A DNA stretch of 40,218 bases from Candidatus Magnetominusculus dajiuhuensis (GTDB lineage: Bacteria; Nitrospirota; Thermodesulfovibrionia; Thermodesulfovibrionales; Magnetobacteriaceae), in assembly GCA_015233465.1 (NCBI GenBank), contig JADFXP010000021.1:13170-53387 (forward strand), given 5' to 3'. Below the pieces are notes generated by a model, which saw only the letters and a program-made list of their open reading frames with translations, searched no databases and was not told where the DNA came from. Below, piece after piece: positions 1-7,900 of this stretch (positions within the stretch are counted from its first letter, which is position 1; each line of letters starts with the position of its first letter). A program made the translations under genes and the position numbers.

Positions 1-443
1 GGGTTTTTTATCAGAAGAAACACACCTGTCCAAGATAAAAAAAAGGAATATGATAACAGAGAAAAAACCTAAAAGATTTTGCACCGCAGAGACGCAGAGA
101 AAAGCAAAAAACCTGATGCTGGAGCAAGTCTGTGACTTGCTCCTAAATGTTTCAACCTTTAAGTTTAATATTTATAAGATTCGGCTTAAAAAATATTTAA
201 ACGTTAAGAAGCAGGTGCCCTTTGGGACACCTGCTCCCGCATAGTATGATTCTAACAATATATTAAATTTAAAAAAGAAAAAGGATAACCTGATTTTGAA
301 ATTTAAATTAATCTGTCTAAAAAAGCTGATTTTTTATAGGTGATTTTTGAAATGAAAATTTATCTTGGACAGTAATGCAGAAGAAACTCAAAATCAAAGA
401 TAATTCAAAAAATTATATTTTTGCCTTCAAGATAAAACATTTT
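1..443. repeat. Intergenic leader built partly of dispersed repeats
   Basis: No convincing gene. Three blocks recur near 5.7-6.1 kb: 29-50 is identical to 5878-5899; 196-241 is identical over 46 bp to 5729-5774; and the word CTCCTAAATGTTTCAA near 141 recurs at 5711. Two palindromes are visible: 121-143 (GGAGCAAGTC / GACTTGCTCC) and 211-234 (GCAGGTG / CACCTGC). The open frame at 50-244 runs across these repeats and has no ribosome-binding site, so I do not call it. Positions 245-443 are plain AT-rich sequence with nothing recognisable. Confidence 0.7.
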
Positions 444-471
444 TAAAGTTTAATCAATAATCTTCCGATAA
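444..471 (+). promoter_or_regulatory. Candidate sigma-28 (FliA) promoter for the chemotaxis receptor
   Basis: TAAAGTTT at 444-451 matches the FliA -35 consensus exactly. After a 12-nt spacer, TCCGATAA at 464-471 matches the -10 consensus GCCGATAA in 7 of 8 positions. The site is about 115 nt upstream of the receptor ATG on the same strand. Sigma-28 classically drives late flagellar and chemotaxis genes, so position and sequence agree. The call is by eye; no start-site data. Confidence 0.75.
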
Positions 472-585
472 TTATGTAAATAAAATTTATATTAATCTAT
501 TGGTTACAGACATTTACTTTATAGATTTCTTATCTATATAATATTTAATGTTACCATTCTAATTTGATAAAAGAAGAGGAGAAGC

Positions 586-2334
586 ATGTTAAAAAATGTA
601 TCTATTGGCGTAAAACTGATCGCATCTTTTATGAGTATTGCCTTAGTAGTATTGGTCTTAGGAATTATTCAGTATTCAACTATAAATAATCTTATTGCAA
701 ATGATGAAAGGGTATCTAACTTAGTCAGCCAGCGCGCCACAGCCAAAGATATTAGAATAGCTTTGCTAACAGAGATGAAGATAATACATCAGATGTGGAT
801 TGCCACAGATGAAGACAGCCTTGATGAAGAAGGCATGAAAGGATATAAAGACCTGCACAACAAAGAATTAGAGAAAATCCGCGCTTATTATAATGGTTTA
901 ATCAATGGCGGCGAAGGCGCTAATGGAATGATCTTCAAGATACTTGATCCAGAACTCAATAATTATACAAAAAGTCTTTTATCTACGTATAATGATAATT
1001 TCGTGAAATCATTTGAAAGTCTTCAAGATGCAATAAACAAAAAACTTAAAAAGACCGATGAAGGCGGACAAAACCTAAACCCTGCAGATTTAAAAGCAAA
1101 AATAGCTGATTTAAACGAAAACTGTGATAAAACCTGTAAAAAACTGATTGAAGATACCAAAGAGATAGAGGCAAAGGTAAAGTCTAAAATTGTTGCAAAA
1201 CAAAAAGAATCCGCTGAAACCACATCTGCATCTAAGACTATTGCAATTGCAGGAATGATAATAGGACTTATTCTTGCCATAGCGCTTGGAATACTGATTA
1301 CTTTAATTATAACAAAACAGCTAAATAAGGTTATTACTGATCTAACAGATGTAACGGCTGGGGTAAATACTGGTGCTCAACAAATCACTGCTGCCTCAGC
1401 GCAGGTATCAGATTCAAGCCAAAATATTGCTGAAGGGGCAAATAATCAGGCAGCATCTTTAGAGCAGACATCCGCATCTCTGGAGCAAATGTCAGCAATG
1501 GTCAAACAAAACGCAGATAACTCAAAACAGGCGGCCACTATGTCTGCTGATACCAGCAAATCGGCTCAAACAGGTAAAGAGGTTATGTCAAGGATGACAG
1601 GGGCTATAGAAAAGATAAAATCATCCTCTGATGAAACAGCCAAGATAATTAAGACAATAGATGAAATAGCCTTCCAAACTAATCTCTTAGCGCTTAATGC
1701 AGCGGTAGAGGCAGCCCGAGCAGGAGAGGCAGGAAAGGGATTTGCAGTAGTAGCAGAAGAGGTAAGAAATTTGGCTCAGCGTTCAGCAACTGCAGCGAAG
1801 AATACAGCTGAACTCATAGAACAATCGCAGAAAAACGCAGATAATGGCGTAAAGGTTTCAACAGAGGTCAGCGGGATTTTAAATGATATAGTTGAAGGTA
1901 TTCAGAAGGTAGGGCTGTTAATCAATGAGGTTTCAACAGCAACAGATGAGCAGTCACACGGACTTGATGAGATAAATAAAGCAGTTGCAGAACTTGATAA
2001 GGTAACGCAGGGAAATGCCTCAAATGCTGAGGCAACCGCATCTGCGAGCGAAGAACTTTCGGCTCAGGCAGTAGAACTTTCAGATTATGTAAACAGATTA
2101 GAAGAGGCAGTTATATCTACAAAAGCATTAATTGGCGGGAAAAATACAACCAGTTTGCATAATTATAATAGTAATACTAAAAGACCTGCCCCAGCAAGTA
2201 AGATTATAAATATCAAACCCGACCACTCAACACATAGCAAGCCTCAAACAAAACGCCGTGTTGACAAATCTCAACATAAATCTGAGGCAAGGGACTTAAT
2301 TCCTTTAGATGAGAACGAACTTAATCAATTTTAA
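586..2334 (+). CDS. Methyl-accepting chemotaxis protein
   Basis: Inner-membrane chemoreceptor of 582 residues that would signal through CheA/CheW to the flagellar motor. TM1 is at about 9-31, a mostly helical periplasmic sensor at about 32-215 (four-helix-bundle style, with no PAS or Cache motif that I can see), and TM2 at about 217-242. A short HAMP-like linker and a long cytoplasmic coiled coil follow. The signalling hairpin tip is unmistakable from D359 on (EIAFQTNLLALNAAVEAARA). The C-terminal tail ends in acidic residues rather than a CheR-docking NWETF-type pentapeptide. The ATG follows an AGAGGAG ribosome-binding site. A sigma-28-like promoter at 444-471 suggests control with the flagellar regulon. 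The ligand is unknown. Confidence 0.95.
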   Translation: MLKNVSIGVKLIASFMSIALVVLVLGIIQYSTINNLIANDERVSNLVSQRATAKDIRIALLTEMKIIHQMWIATDEDSLDEEGMKGYKDLHNKELEKIRAYYNGLINGGEGANGMIFKILDPELNNYTKSLLSTYNDNFVKSFESLQDAINKKLKKTDEGGQNLNPADLKAKIADLNENCDKTCKKLIEDTKEIEAKVKSKIVAKQKESAETTSASKTIAIAGMIIGLILAIALGILITLIITKQLNKVITDLTDVTAGVNTGAQQITAASAQVSDSSQNIAEGANNQAASLEQTSASLEQMSAMVKQNADNSKQAATMSADTSKSAQTGKEVMSRMTGAIEKIKSSSDETAKIIKTIDEIAFQTNLLALNAAVEAARAGEAGKGFAVVAEEVRNLAQRSATAAKNTAELIEQSQKNADNGVKVSTEVSGILNDIVEGIQKVGLLINEVSTATDEQSHGLDEINKAVAELDKVTQGNASNAEATASASEELSAQAVELSDYVNRLEEAVISTKALIGGKNTTSLHNYNSNTKRPAPASKIINIKPDHSTHSKPQTKRRVDKSQHKSEARDLIPLDENELNQF

Positions 2335-2335
2335 T

Positions 2336-2406
2336 GGGTTCAAGGGGTCTCAGACCCCCGGGACAAGTCCCTTTGCGGGGATTTTTAAGGGGCAGAGCCC
2401 CTTAAA
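2336..2406. repeat. Dispersed GGGTTCAAAGGG-type element (copy A)
   Basis: Starts one base after the receptor stop codon and ends just before the convergent HDOD gene. It contains nested short palindromes (GGGTCTCAGACCC, GGGACAAGTCCC, GGGGCAGAGCCCC), so it probably acts as a two-way terminator. Related copies lie at 5630-5710, 7781-7875 (inverted), 10079-10130, 10577-10680, 22449-22494 and 30177-30254. Confidence 0.75.
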
Positions 2407-2410
2407 GGTT

Positions 2411-4078
2411 TTATCCTTTTTTCTGAGAATGTTTGATAGCGAGAATCACTTGATCTCTTAGTGTCTTGAGGTGTTTTTGAAGTTCATTAGGAATATCTAT
2501 ATCGCCGGCACTTGGTTTATCTGCGTAGATTAACCCAATAGATTTTCTTTCAACTGTTACAGAAAACAGCAAAAAAGTCTCAACCCTTGCGAGTCTCTTA
2601 TACCATTCAGGGATAGAAGCGCTGACCCTTGGGTCATGGATACTTCTAATAATGACATCACTGCCTTGTTCTAAGACAGCGTTAAATACATCGTCAGAAG
2701 AGCGGTCAATGGCAAATTGAAAATTTCTTATAAAATAGTCAATATCATTTCCAAAGCCATACCGACCGATGACAATAGGGGATTTCGGGCTTTTTATAGC
2801 AAACATAACCCTTGAAAAACCAAGTGCGCGGTACATAATATCAAGAATCATTCTTAGAAGTTCATCAAATGATTTATTTCCAAGCATTGATTTAGTAATA
2901 TTTTCAATTCCCTTTAGCAGTATTTCTTCAGCCCGCATACGCTGTTTTTTCTTATCAACCTCAGTATGAACTTCTTCTTCCTCACTTAACCCGTCATCAT
3001 CCTCTGCTTCAAGCAGACTATTGACATCTGCCATAATAGAATCCGCAGGAGAAATCGTTTCATATTCAAGGGTATCGTCAATCTGAACATTCTCAAGGAC
3101 TGCGGTTAATTTAGCGATAAATGGGCTTTGATCGAGTTTAGCCTTGAATTCCTCTGAATAACCAGCCATTTCTTCCAAAGAAGTCTCAAGTATTTCAGCT
3201 ATAACTTCAACAGAAATAGGAAAACTATTTTCATATCTGGTAATAAGTTTGGTTAATTCCTCTATATTAGGGGCTGCGCCAGTTTCATTAATAATAGCAC
3301 AAAGTTCTGAGGCAAAATTAGCAAGGTTTCGCAATTGTTCATCATTTGAACTAGGTTTTAAGATAGCAGCGTCTTTAGGTATTTTGCGCATACTGTTTAG
3401 AACAGAATCTGAAAAATGCCATTCCTTACCCATGTAAGCGCCAAGTTCTTCAAAAGAGATGCCGAGTTCCGCAAAACTGGCAGACGTTTCGTCTTTACCT
3501 CTTCTAATGGCTTTTTTTATAATTTCAGCCTGCTGCGGGAGATAAAATGTGGTCAACATCTTGCCAAGGTCGTGAAACATGGTGCAGACAAATGCCTCTT
3601 CTGCGTTTCTGATACCGATTCTAGCGGCTAAATCTCGCGCGATATTCCCGCTCATCATTGACATAATAGCAGAATCTTTGACATCTGTTGCAAGGGATTG
3701 ATTTTCCATATCCTCAAGGATCATCATAGAGATGGCAGCATTTCTAACTGCGTCAAAGCCAAGCACAAATATAGCGCGTGTGATGGTGCTGATCTTACCG
3801 CTTTTGTGGGTGGAGGCATAGGAGGCGGTGTTTACGGTTTTCAGTATTTTATTGGTAAGGGCGAAATCCTCAAGTATGTCATCAGTAAGGGTGTTAACAT
3901 TAGTGCGGACAGAAGAGACGTTTTTTTGAACTATATTAATGGTACGAGAAAACCCGGGCAGGTCGCTAGCGTCTCTTAACTGCTTTTTAAGAGCGCCAAG
4001 GGTTTTTTGTCTCCTAATTTCATCTGGCGTAAGTACTGGCTGTTGATTCATAGTATTAATCATCCCCAAAATAACCAA
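2411..4078 (-). CDS. HDOD-domain signalling protein with C-terminal GAF-like domain
   Basis: Cytoplasmic protein of 555 residues. Residues about 30-235 form an HDOD domain (HD-related output domain) that retains a histidine-aspartate pair at H169-D170 in FHDLGKM. An acidic linker around 340-375 leads to a GAF-like domain at about 385-550. HDOD proteins are regulatory and usually lack the full metal site of HD-GYP phosphodiesterases, so enzyme activity should not be assumed. The start used is TTG, preceded at 5 nt by GAGG; ATG codons at residues 6 and 10 are alternatives. It lies convergent to the chemoreceptor gene. Role in motility or stress signalling is inferred only. Confidence 0.85.
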   Translation of the reverse strand: MVILGMINTMNQQPVLTPDEIRRQKTLGALKKQLRDASDLPGFSRTINIVQKNVSSVRTNVNTLTDDILEDFALTNKILKTVNTASYASTHKSGKISTITRAIFVLGFDAVRNAAISMMILEDMENQSLATDVKDSAIMSMMSGNIARDLAARIGIRNAEEAFVCTMFHDLGKMLTTFYLPQQAEIIKKAIRRGKDETSASFAELGISFEELGAYMGKEWHFSDSVLNSMRKIPKDAAILKPSSNDEQLRNLANFASELCAIINETGAAPNIEELTKLITRYENSFPISVEVIAEILETSLEEMAGYSEEFKAKLDQSPFIAKLTAVLENVQIDDTLEYETISPADSIMADVNSLLEAEDDDGLSEEEEVHTEVDKKKQRMRAEEILLKGIENITKSMLGNKSFDELLRMILDIMYRALGFSRVMFAIKSPKSPIVIGRYGFGNDIDYFIRNFQFAIDRSSDDVFNAVLEQGSDVIIRSIHDPRVSASIPEWYKRLARVETFLLFSVTVERKSIGLIYADKPSAGDIDIPNELQKHLKTLRDQVILAIKHSQKKG

Positions 4079-4218
4079 TAAAACCTCAATTAGATTATAA
4101 ATTTACTATAGTTTTAAGTCAAGGTAAATGTATTGATTAGTTATAGATTGATGTGTTAGGATATGCAAGTTTGGGTATATTAATTAGCCTCCATTCATTG
4201 GGGAGGGGAGATGGGTTG

Positions 4219-5508
4219 ATGGATAAATGGGTTAAAGAAATATTTTCTTTTCTTACAAAGATAACTACAGATAAAAATCTTTTAGATAACCATATAATGC
4301 TTGTCTATGCTATTTTTGCAGGAATTTTTATTATCGTTATAGGATGCTTATATCTTTATTACCTAAAAATAAAAAATCCTCCTTCATCTTTTTCTAACAA
4401 TACAATAACTGGCGATAAGAATATAACAGGTTCAAATAACAAAGTTATTGATAATAGTAAATCAACGACTAATACATTTAATATAACAGGAGATTGCGAA
4501 GCTGAAATAGGTGAGGATGGTAAAGTCCACGTTAATTGTTCACGTTTTAAGGAATTAACCCGCATTAATGACCAAAATATTGACCCATCTGAAACTAAGA
4601 AAGAGGTTGAAGATTGGATTAAAAGATATAATGATTTAAAGGAACAACTCTTATCACTTGGCAAGACTGATGATAAAGCAAAAGAGGTTTCAAGTCTTAT
4701 TGATGAAGGTAATTATGATGAGGCTGGAGAACTTCTTGATAAAATACTTAAAAAACAAGACGAGCAAAGCGCACAATATCATTATAGCAGGGCGCAGGTC
4801 TTTCTGATGCAGTTTGAACCCTTAAAAGCCCTCCAGCATCTGAAAAAGGCTTATGAATATAGGTCGGATAATCCTGATTATGCCCATGAATACGCAGCCT
4901 TGCTTCAAAAGCAAAATGAATTTAATGAAGCCTTGCCTGTATATGAAAGAAACTTAGAGTTACTGCGGAAATTGACTGTTAAAGACAAGTCTAAGTATCT
5001 GCCAGATGTTGCAATGACTCTTAATAATTTAGGATTGCTTTATTCTGATACGCAAAGACACAAAGATGCGGAGACTGCTTTTGATCAGGCTTTAAAAATT
5101 TATCGTGACCTCTCAAAGACCAATCCTGCCGCTTATCTGCCTGATGTTGCAGCGACTCTTAATAATTTAGCGTTATTATATTCATCACAAAACGATCCCC
5201 AAAAAGGGCTTCAATACTCTAAAGAATCCTTAGAAATCAAACGAATATTATGGAAAAATAGTCCGACTGCTTATGGAGATACCCTTGCCCAAAGCCTTGG
5301 AACATACGCATTAATATTAATGCAAGCCGAGCCTAATAATATTGAGATACCATCTCTTTTAAAAGAGGCAGAAAATGTGGCTTACAGGGAAGACCTTAAA
5401 AAAGACGCAAGGGAAATGCTTGGTCAATTAAAATCAACCAATATAATCCTAAACATTTTAAACCAATGCTGGTTCAAGTTTCAGGGCAGACCTGTGTGTC
5501 TACTTTAA
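4219..5508 (+). CDS. Membrane-anchored TPR-repeat protein
   Basis: About 429 residues from the chosen ATG. This start follows a very strong purine tract (GGGGAGGGGAG at 4200-4210); an upstream in-frame GTG at 4153 has no such site. A single TM helix at about residues 27-48 is followed by an Asn/Thr-rich stretch (motifs such as ITGDKNITGSNNK) that looks like short beta repeats, then a charged coiled region, then TPR units at about 180-370 (including a pair with LNNLGLLYS and LNNLALLYS). TPRs are protein-binding scaffolds; no catalytic domain is visible. The last dozen residues look unlike the rest and may come from repeat sequence. Function unknown. Confidence 0.75.
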   Translation: MDKWVKEIFSFLTKITTDKNLLDNHIMLVYAIFAGIFIIVIGCLYLYYLKIKNPPSSFSNNTITGDKNITGSNNKVIDNSKSTTNTFNITGDCEAEIGEDGKVHVNCSRFKELTRINDQNIDPSETKKEVEDWIKRYNDLKEQLLSLGKTDDKAKEVSSLIDEGNYDEAGELLDKILKKQDEQSAQYHYSRAQVFLMQFEPLKALQHLKKAYEYRSDNPDYAHEYAALLQKQNEFNEALPVYERNLELLRKLTVKDKSKYLPDVAMTLNNLGLLYSDTQRHKDAETAFDQALKIYRDLSKTNPAAYLPDVAATLNNLALLYSSQNDPQKGLQYSKESLEIKRILWKNSPTAYGDTLAQSLGTYALILMQAEPNNIEIPSLLKEAENVAYREDLKKDAREMLGQLKSTNIILNILNQCWFKFQGRPVCLL

Positions 5509-5629
5509 CAAGGGTAACCACAAGGGTTACCCCTACAAGTTCTGTGGTTATATTTATTCTTTTCCCGCAGCTTTGTTTTAATAAGGTTTTATCAAATAAA
5601 ACATGAAACAAAAGTATATCAAAATTAAT

Positions 5630-5710
5630 GGGTTCAAAGGGAGGGTCTCAGACCTGTTTTAAAAATCCCTTTGCGGGAGCCCGTAGATGAAAAAGGCAAA
5701 GGCCTCATTC
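5630..5710. repeat. Dispersed GGGTTCAAAGGG-type element (copy B)
   Basis: Nearly the same along its whole length as the copy at 30177-30254, including the shared words GGGTCTCAGACC, AAAATCCCTTTGCGGGAG and CCCGTAGAT. It lies about 120 nt after the TPR protein gene. Confidence 0.8.
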
Positions 5711-5924
5711 TCCTAAATGTTTCAATTTTTTAAACGTTAAGAAGCAGGTGCCCTTTGGGACACCTGCTCCCGCACAGTATGAGTCAAACAGCATATTCAA
5801 AGCGGGTTAAGTTTGCAGCTTAAACCCGCATCTAAGAAGTGATTCTCTGTGTGGGATCAGGTCACAGACCACATCTATCCAAGATAAAAAAAAGGAATAA
5901 TCAATCTTGTAGGTTAACGCTACA

Positions 5925-6024
5925 GCGGGTTCAAGTTTGTAACTTGAACCTAATAGTTCATATTATTGAAATACTTTTTATCATTAGACGAAATCTATGG
6001 TTCAAGTTACAAACTTGAACCCGC
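5925..6024. repeat. 100-bp element with exact 26-bp inverted repeats
   Basis: Positions 5925-5950 are the exact reverse complement of 5999-6024, separated by 48 AT-rich bases. Each arm is itself almost palindromic (GGTTCAAGTT / AACTTGAACC core). The layout resembles paired repetitive extragenic palindromes or a short miniature transposon. I see no target duplication at its edges and no transposase nearby. Confidence 0.8.
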
Positions 6025-6153
6025 CCACAAGTGAAAAATTCGAGCGAAAAGCATGTGTCCAGAGGGCAGGGTCGAAGCCCACGTTCCAAAAATGCTCCTA
6101 AATGTTTAAATTCCGTATATTAAAAAACAGTATTACATAACTTGAAAAATTAC

Positions 6154-6423
6154 TCATTTATAAGCATCTCCACGCGGCAAAATATTTACTATAGCAATAA
6201 TCTTATCATCCTCTATAAAACTAATAATTACTCTATAATCATTAATTCTTAATCTGTAAAAACCATTTAACCGTCCAATCAAAGGTTTTACATGACGATG
6301 ATCTTTTGGATTAATCATTGTGGAAAGTTCTAAAAATATCTGTTTAAACTGTTGTTTACGCGATGGGATTAACTTATTAAAATACTTTTCAGCCTGTGAT
6401 GAAAGTTTAACCCTCCAGTTCAT
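6154..6423 (-). CDS. RelE/ParE-family toxin of a type II toxin-antitoxin pair
   Basis: An 89-residue basic protein with the RelE/ParE fold signature. The N-terminus (WRVKLSSQAEKYFNKL) is typical, and the C-terminal strands contain YRLRINDYRVIISF and IVNILPRGDAYK, which carry the Arg and Tyr residues usual near the active site of RelE-type mRNA interferases. Its start overlaps the end of the upstream antitoxin gene by 17 nt, so the pair is translationally coupled. RelE-type toxins cleave mRNA at the ribosome while ParE types poison gyrase; from sequence alone I favour the RelE/StbE side. Likely repressed by its antitoxin. Confidence 0.88.
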   Translation of the reverse strand: MNWRVKLSSQAEKYFNKLIPSRKQQFKQIFLELSTMINPKDHRHVKPLIGRLNGFYRLRINDYRVIISFIEDDKIIAIVNILPRGDAYK

Positions 6424-6649
6424 CCAAAAACTTCCCGCCCCCAGACTTTATCTCTTCAAGCCCTTCCTTGCACTCAGCTAAAAAATCAGGATTATTTAAT
6501 AATTCAACCGTCTCATTATGACGTTCAATATAAAAATCTGTAAGATAATCATATATATCACTAAGAGGCCTGTTTTCATATTCAGCGATAGACTTAATTA
6601 TCCTAAATTTATCCTCAGACAATTCTAATGTTGTTGAAGTCTTTTTCAT
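6407..6649 (-). CDS. Antitoxin partner of the RelE-type toxin
   Basis: An 80-residue protein upstream of and overlapping the toxin gene. The N-terminal half (TTLELSEDKFRIIKSIAEYENRPLSD, split here by its strand-helix-helix pattern) fits a ribbon-helix-helix-like DNA-binding fold. The C-terminal half, with NNPDFLAECKEGLEEI, resembles the toxin-neutralising tail of RelB/StbD-type antitoxins. Its ATG is 3 nt after the stop of the aminotransferase gene, so it can be reached by transcripts from that gene. A separate promoter inside the aminotransferase gene is possible but not visible. Confidence 0.8.
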   Translation of the reverse strand: MKKTSTTLELSEDKFRIIKSIAEYENRPLSDIYDYLTDFYIERHNETVELLNNPDFLAECKEGLEEIKSGGGKFLDELEG

Positions 6650-6652
6650 CCC

Positions 6653-7750
6653 TTACACACTCCCTTTAAGGCACTCAGCTGTATAACTCAACTCATCCTC
6701 ACTCATCAACGGAAACATCGGAAGCGACAATATCTCACCTGCCAATCTCTCTGTTATCGGCAAGGAACACAAGTTCAATTCCCTATAAGCGTCTGTCAAA
6801 TGAATCGGCACTGGATAATGCAGCCCTGTACTTATACCCTTCTCACTCAAAGCCTTCTGCACCCTCTCCCTGTCCTTTACCCTTACCACATATAAATGAA
6901 ACACATGTCCTAATTGATAATTAATTGTCGGAAGTATAATCCTCTCATCTCCCTTCAATATTTCATTATATATCAAGGCTGCTCGTCTTCTTTCATTATT
7001 AAATCTTTCAAGATAACGAAGTTTTACCCTTAAAACAGAGGCCTGTATCGTATCAAGCCTCTTATTAAACCCCTTTAAATCATGATGATATTTCCTTCGC
7101 TGACCATAATTTCTATATAAACAAATCTTATTATAAATCTCCTCATCATTCGTAATCAGCGCACCAGCATCACCCCATGCGCCAAGATTCTTGCCCGGAT
7201 AAAAACTAAACGCCGACACATCCCCAAAACTCCCAGCCTTATTCCCTCTCTCATCTACTGCCCCATGGCCTTGACACGCATCCTCTATTACCTTTAGACC
7301 ATATCTATTTGCAATCTCACAAACTACCCTCATATCACATAACTGCCCATATAAATGCACTACTATTATCGCCTTCGTCTTTTCAGTTATACTATTTTCA
7401 ATCAGATTATAATCTATTAAAAAATCCTTCTCGCTGCAATCAACAAACACAGGCTTAGCCCTGCTATAGGTTATCGCAAGGGCAGTCGCTATAAAAGAAT
7501 TACTGACCGTTATTACCTCATCACCCTGCCCTATCCCTAAACTCAATAAGGCAATATGTAACGCATCCGTCCCAGACGATACCCCCGCACAATATCGCAC
7601 TCCACAAAATTCCGCAAACTCATGCTCAAATAACCCATTCTCCTCACCCATTACAAAGGCATTCCTATCAATAACAGCCTGCACCGCCTCTGCCATTGAT
7701 GAGCCTATAAATTCATGCTGCCTCTTTAAGTCTACAAATGGAATCTTCAT
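6653..7750 (-). CDS. DegT/DnrJ/EryC1/StrS-family sugar aminotransferase
   Basis: A 365-residue PLP enzyme of the family that transaminates nucleotide-linked keto-sugars for surface polysaccharides. SSGTDAL at 58-64, EDACQGHGA at 156-164 with D157 for the PLP nitrogen, and FSFYPGKNLGAWGDAGAL with the Schiff-base lysine K187 are all present. Length is normal. Unusually, no other sugar-nucleotide genes are beside it; it is divergent from cimA and followed by a toxin-antitoxin pair. The exact sugar substrate cannot be told from sequence. Confidence 0.93.
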   Translation of the reverse strand: MKIPFVDLKRQHEFIGSSMAEAVQAVIDRNAFVMGEENGLFEHEFAEFCGVRYCAGVSSGTDALHIALLSLGIGQGDEVITVSNSFIATALAITYSRAKPVFVDCSEKDFLIDYNLIENSITEKTKAIIVVHLYGQLCDMRVVCEIANRYGLKVIEDACQGHGAVDERGNKAGSFGDVSAFSFYPGKNLGAWGDAGALITNDEEIYNKICLYRNYGQRRKYHHDLKGFNKRLDTIQASVLRVKLRYLERFNNERRRAALIYNEILKGDERIILPTINYQLGHVFHLYVVRVKDRERVQKALSEKGISTGLHYPVPIHLTDAYRELNLCSLPITERLAGEILSLPMFPLMSEDELSYTAECLKGSV

Positions 7751-7780
7751 GTAAATACTATAACATATTTAAAAAAATTT

Positions 7781-7875
7781 GTCATGAGGGCTCTGCCCTT
7801 GCTGCGCAAGGGAATTAATTATCATGAGGGCTCTGCCCTCAAACTCCCGCAAGGAGGCTTGCCCCCTTGACCCCA
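7781..7875. repeat. Dispersed GGGTTCAAAGGG-type element (copy C, inverted)
   Basis: Read on the minus strand it starts GGGGTCAAGGGGGCAAGCC and carries GAGGGCAGAGCCCTCATGA twice, so part of it is duplicated. It fills the divergent space between the aminotransferase and cimA, unlike most copies, which follow genes. Confidence 0.7.
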
Positions 7876-7900
7876 TAATTAAAATGTGCTAAGATAACAC

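Larger units (their letters stand above)
5509..6153. repeat. Intergenic cluster of palindromes and repeat modules
   Basis: No gene seen in about 640 bases. In order: a hairpin GGGTAACC/GGTTACCC near 5512; a copy of the GGGTTCAAAGGG element (5630-5710); a 46-bp exact copy (5729-5774) of sequence at 196-241, carrying the GCAGGTG palindrome; a palindrome at 5802-5829 (GCGGGTTAAG / CTTAAACCCGC); a 22-bp copy (5878-5899) of 29-50; and an inverted-repeat element at 5925-6024. The order of modules differs from the 1-245 region, so the blocks spread separately. Confidence 0.75.

Noticed and set aside
50..244. Open frame of 64 codons near the window start
   Set aside because: It runs through two palindromes and two blocks repeated exactly near 5.7 kb, has no ribosome-binding site, and the predicted protein has no domain features.
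1117..1137. Heme-binding motif in the chemoreceptor sensor domain
   Set aside because: The cysteines are spaced CDKTC with no following histidine, so it is not a CxxCH site.
5925..6024. tRNA-like T-arm words (GGTTCAA)
   Set aside because: They are part of an exact inverted repeat; no acceptor stem, D-arm or anticodon arm can be drawn.
5509..6153. Possible CRISPR array from repeated palindromes
   Set aside because: Units differ in length and sequence, spacing is irregular, and no cas genes are present.
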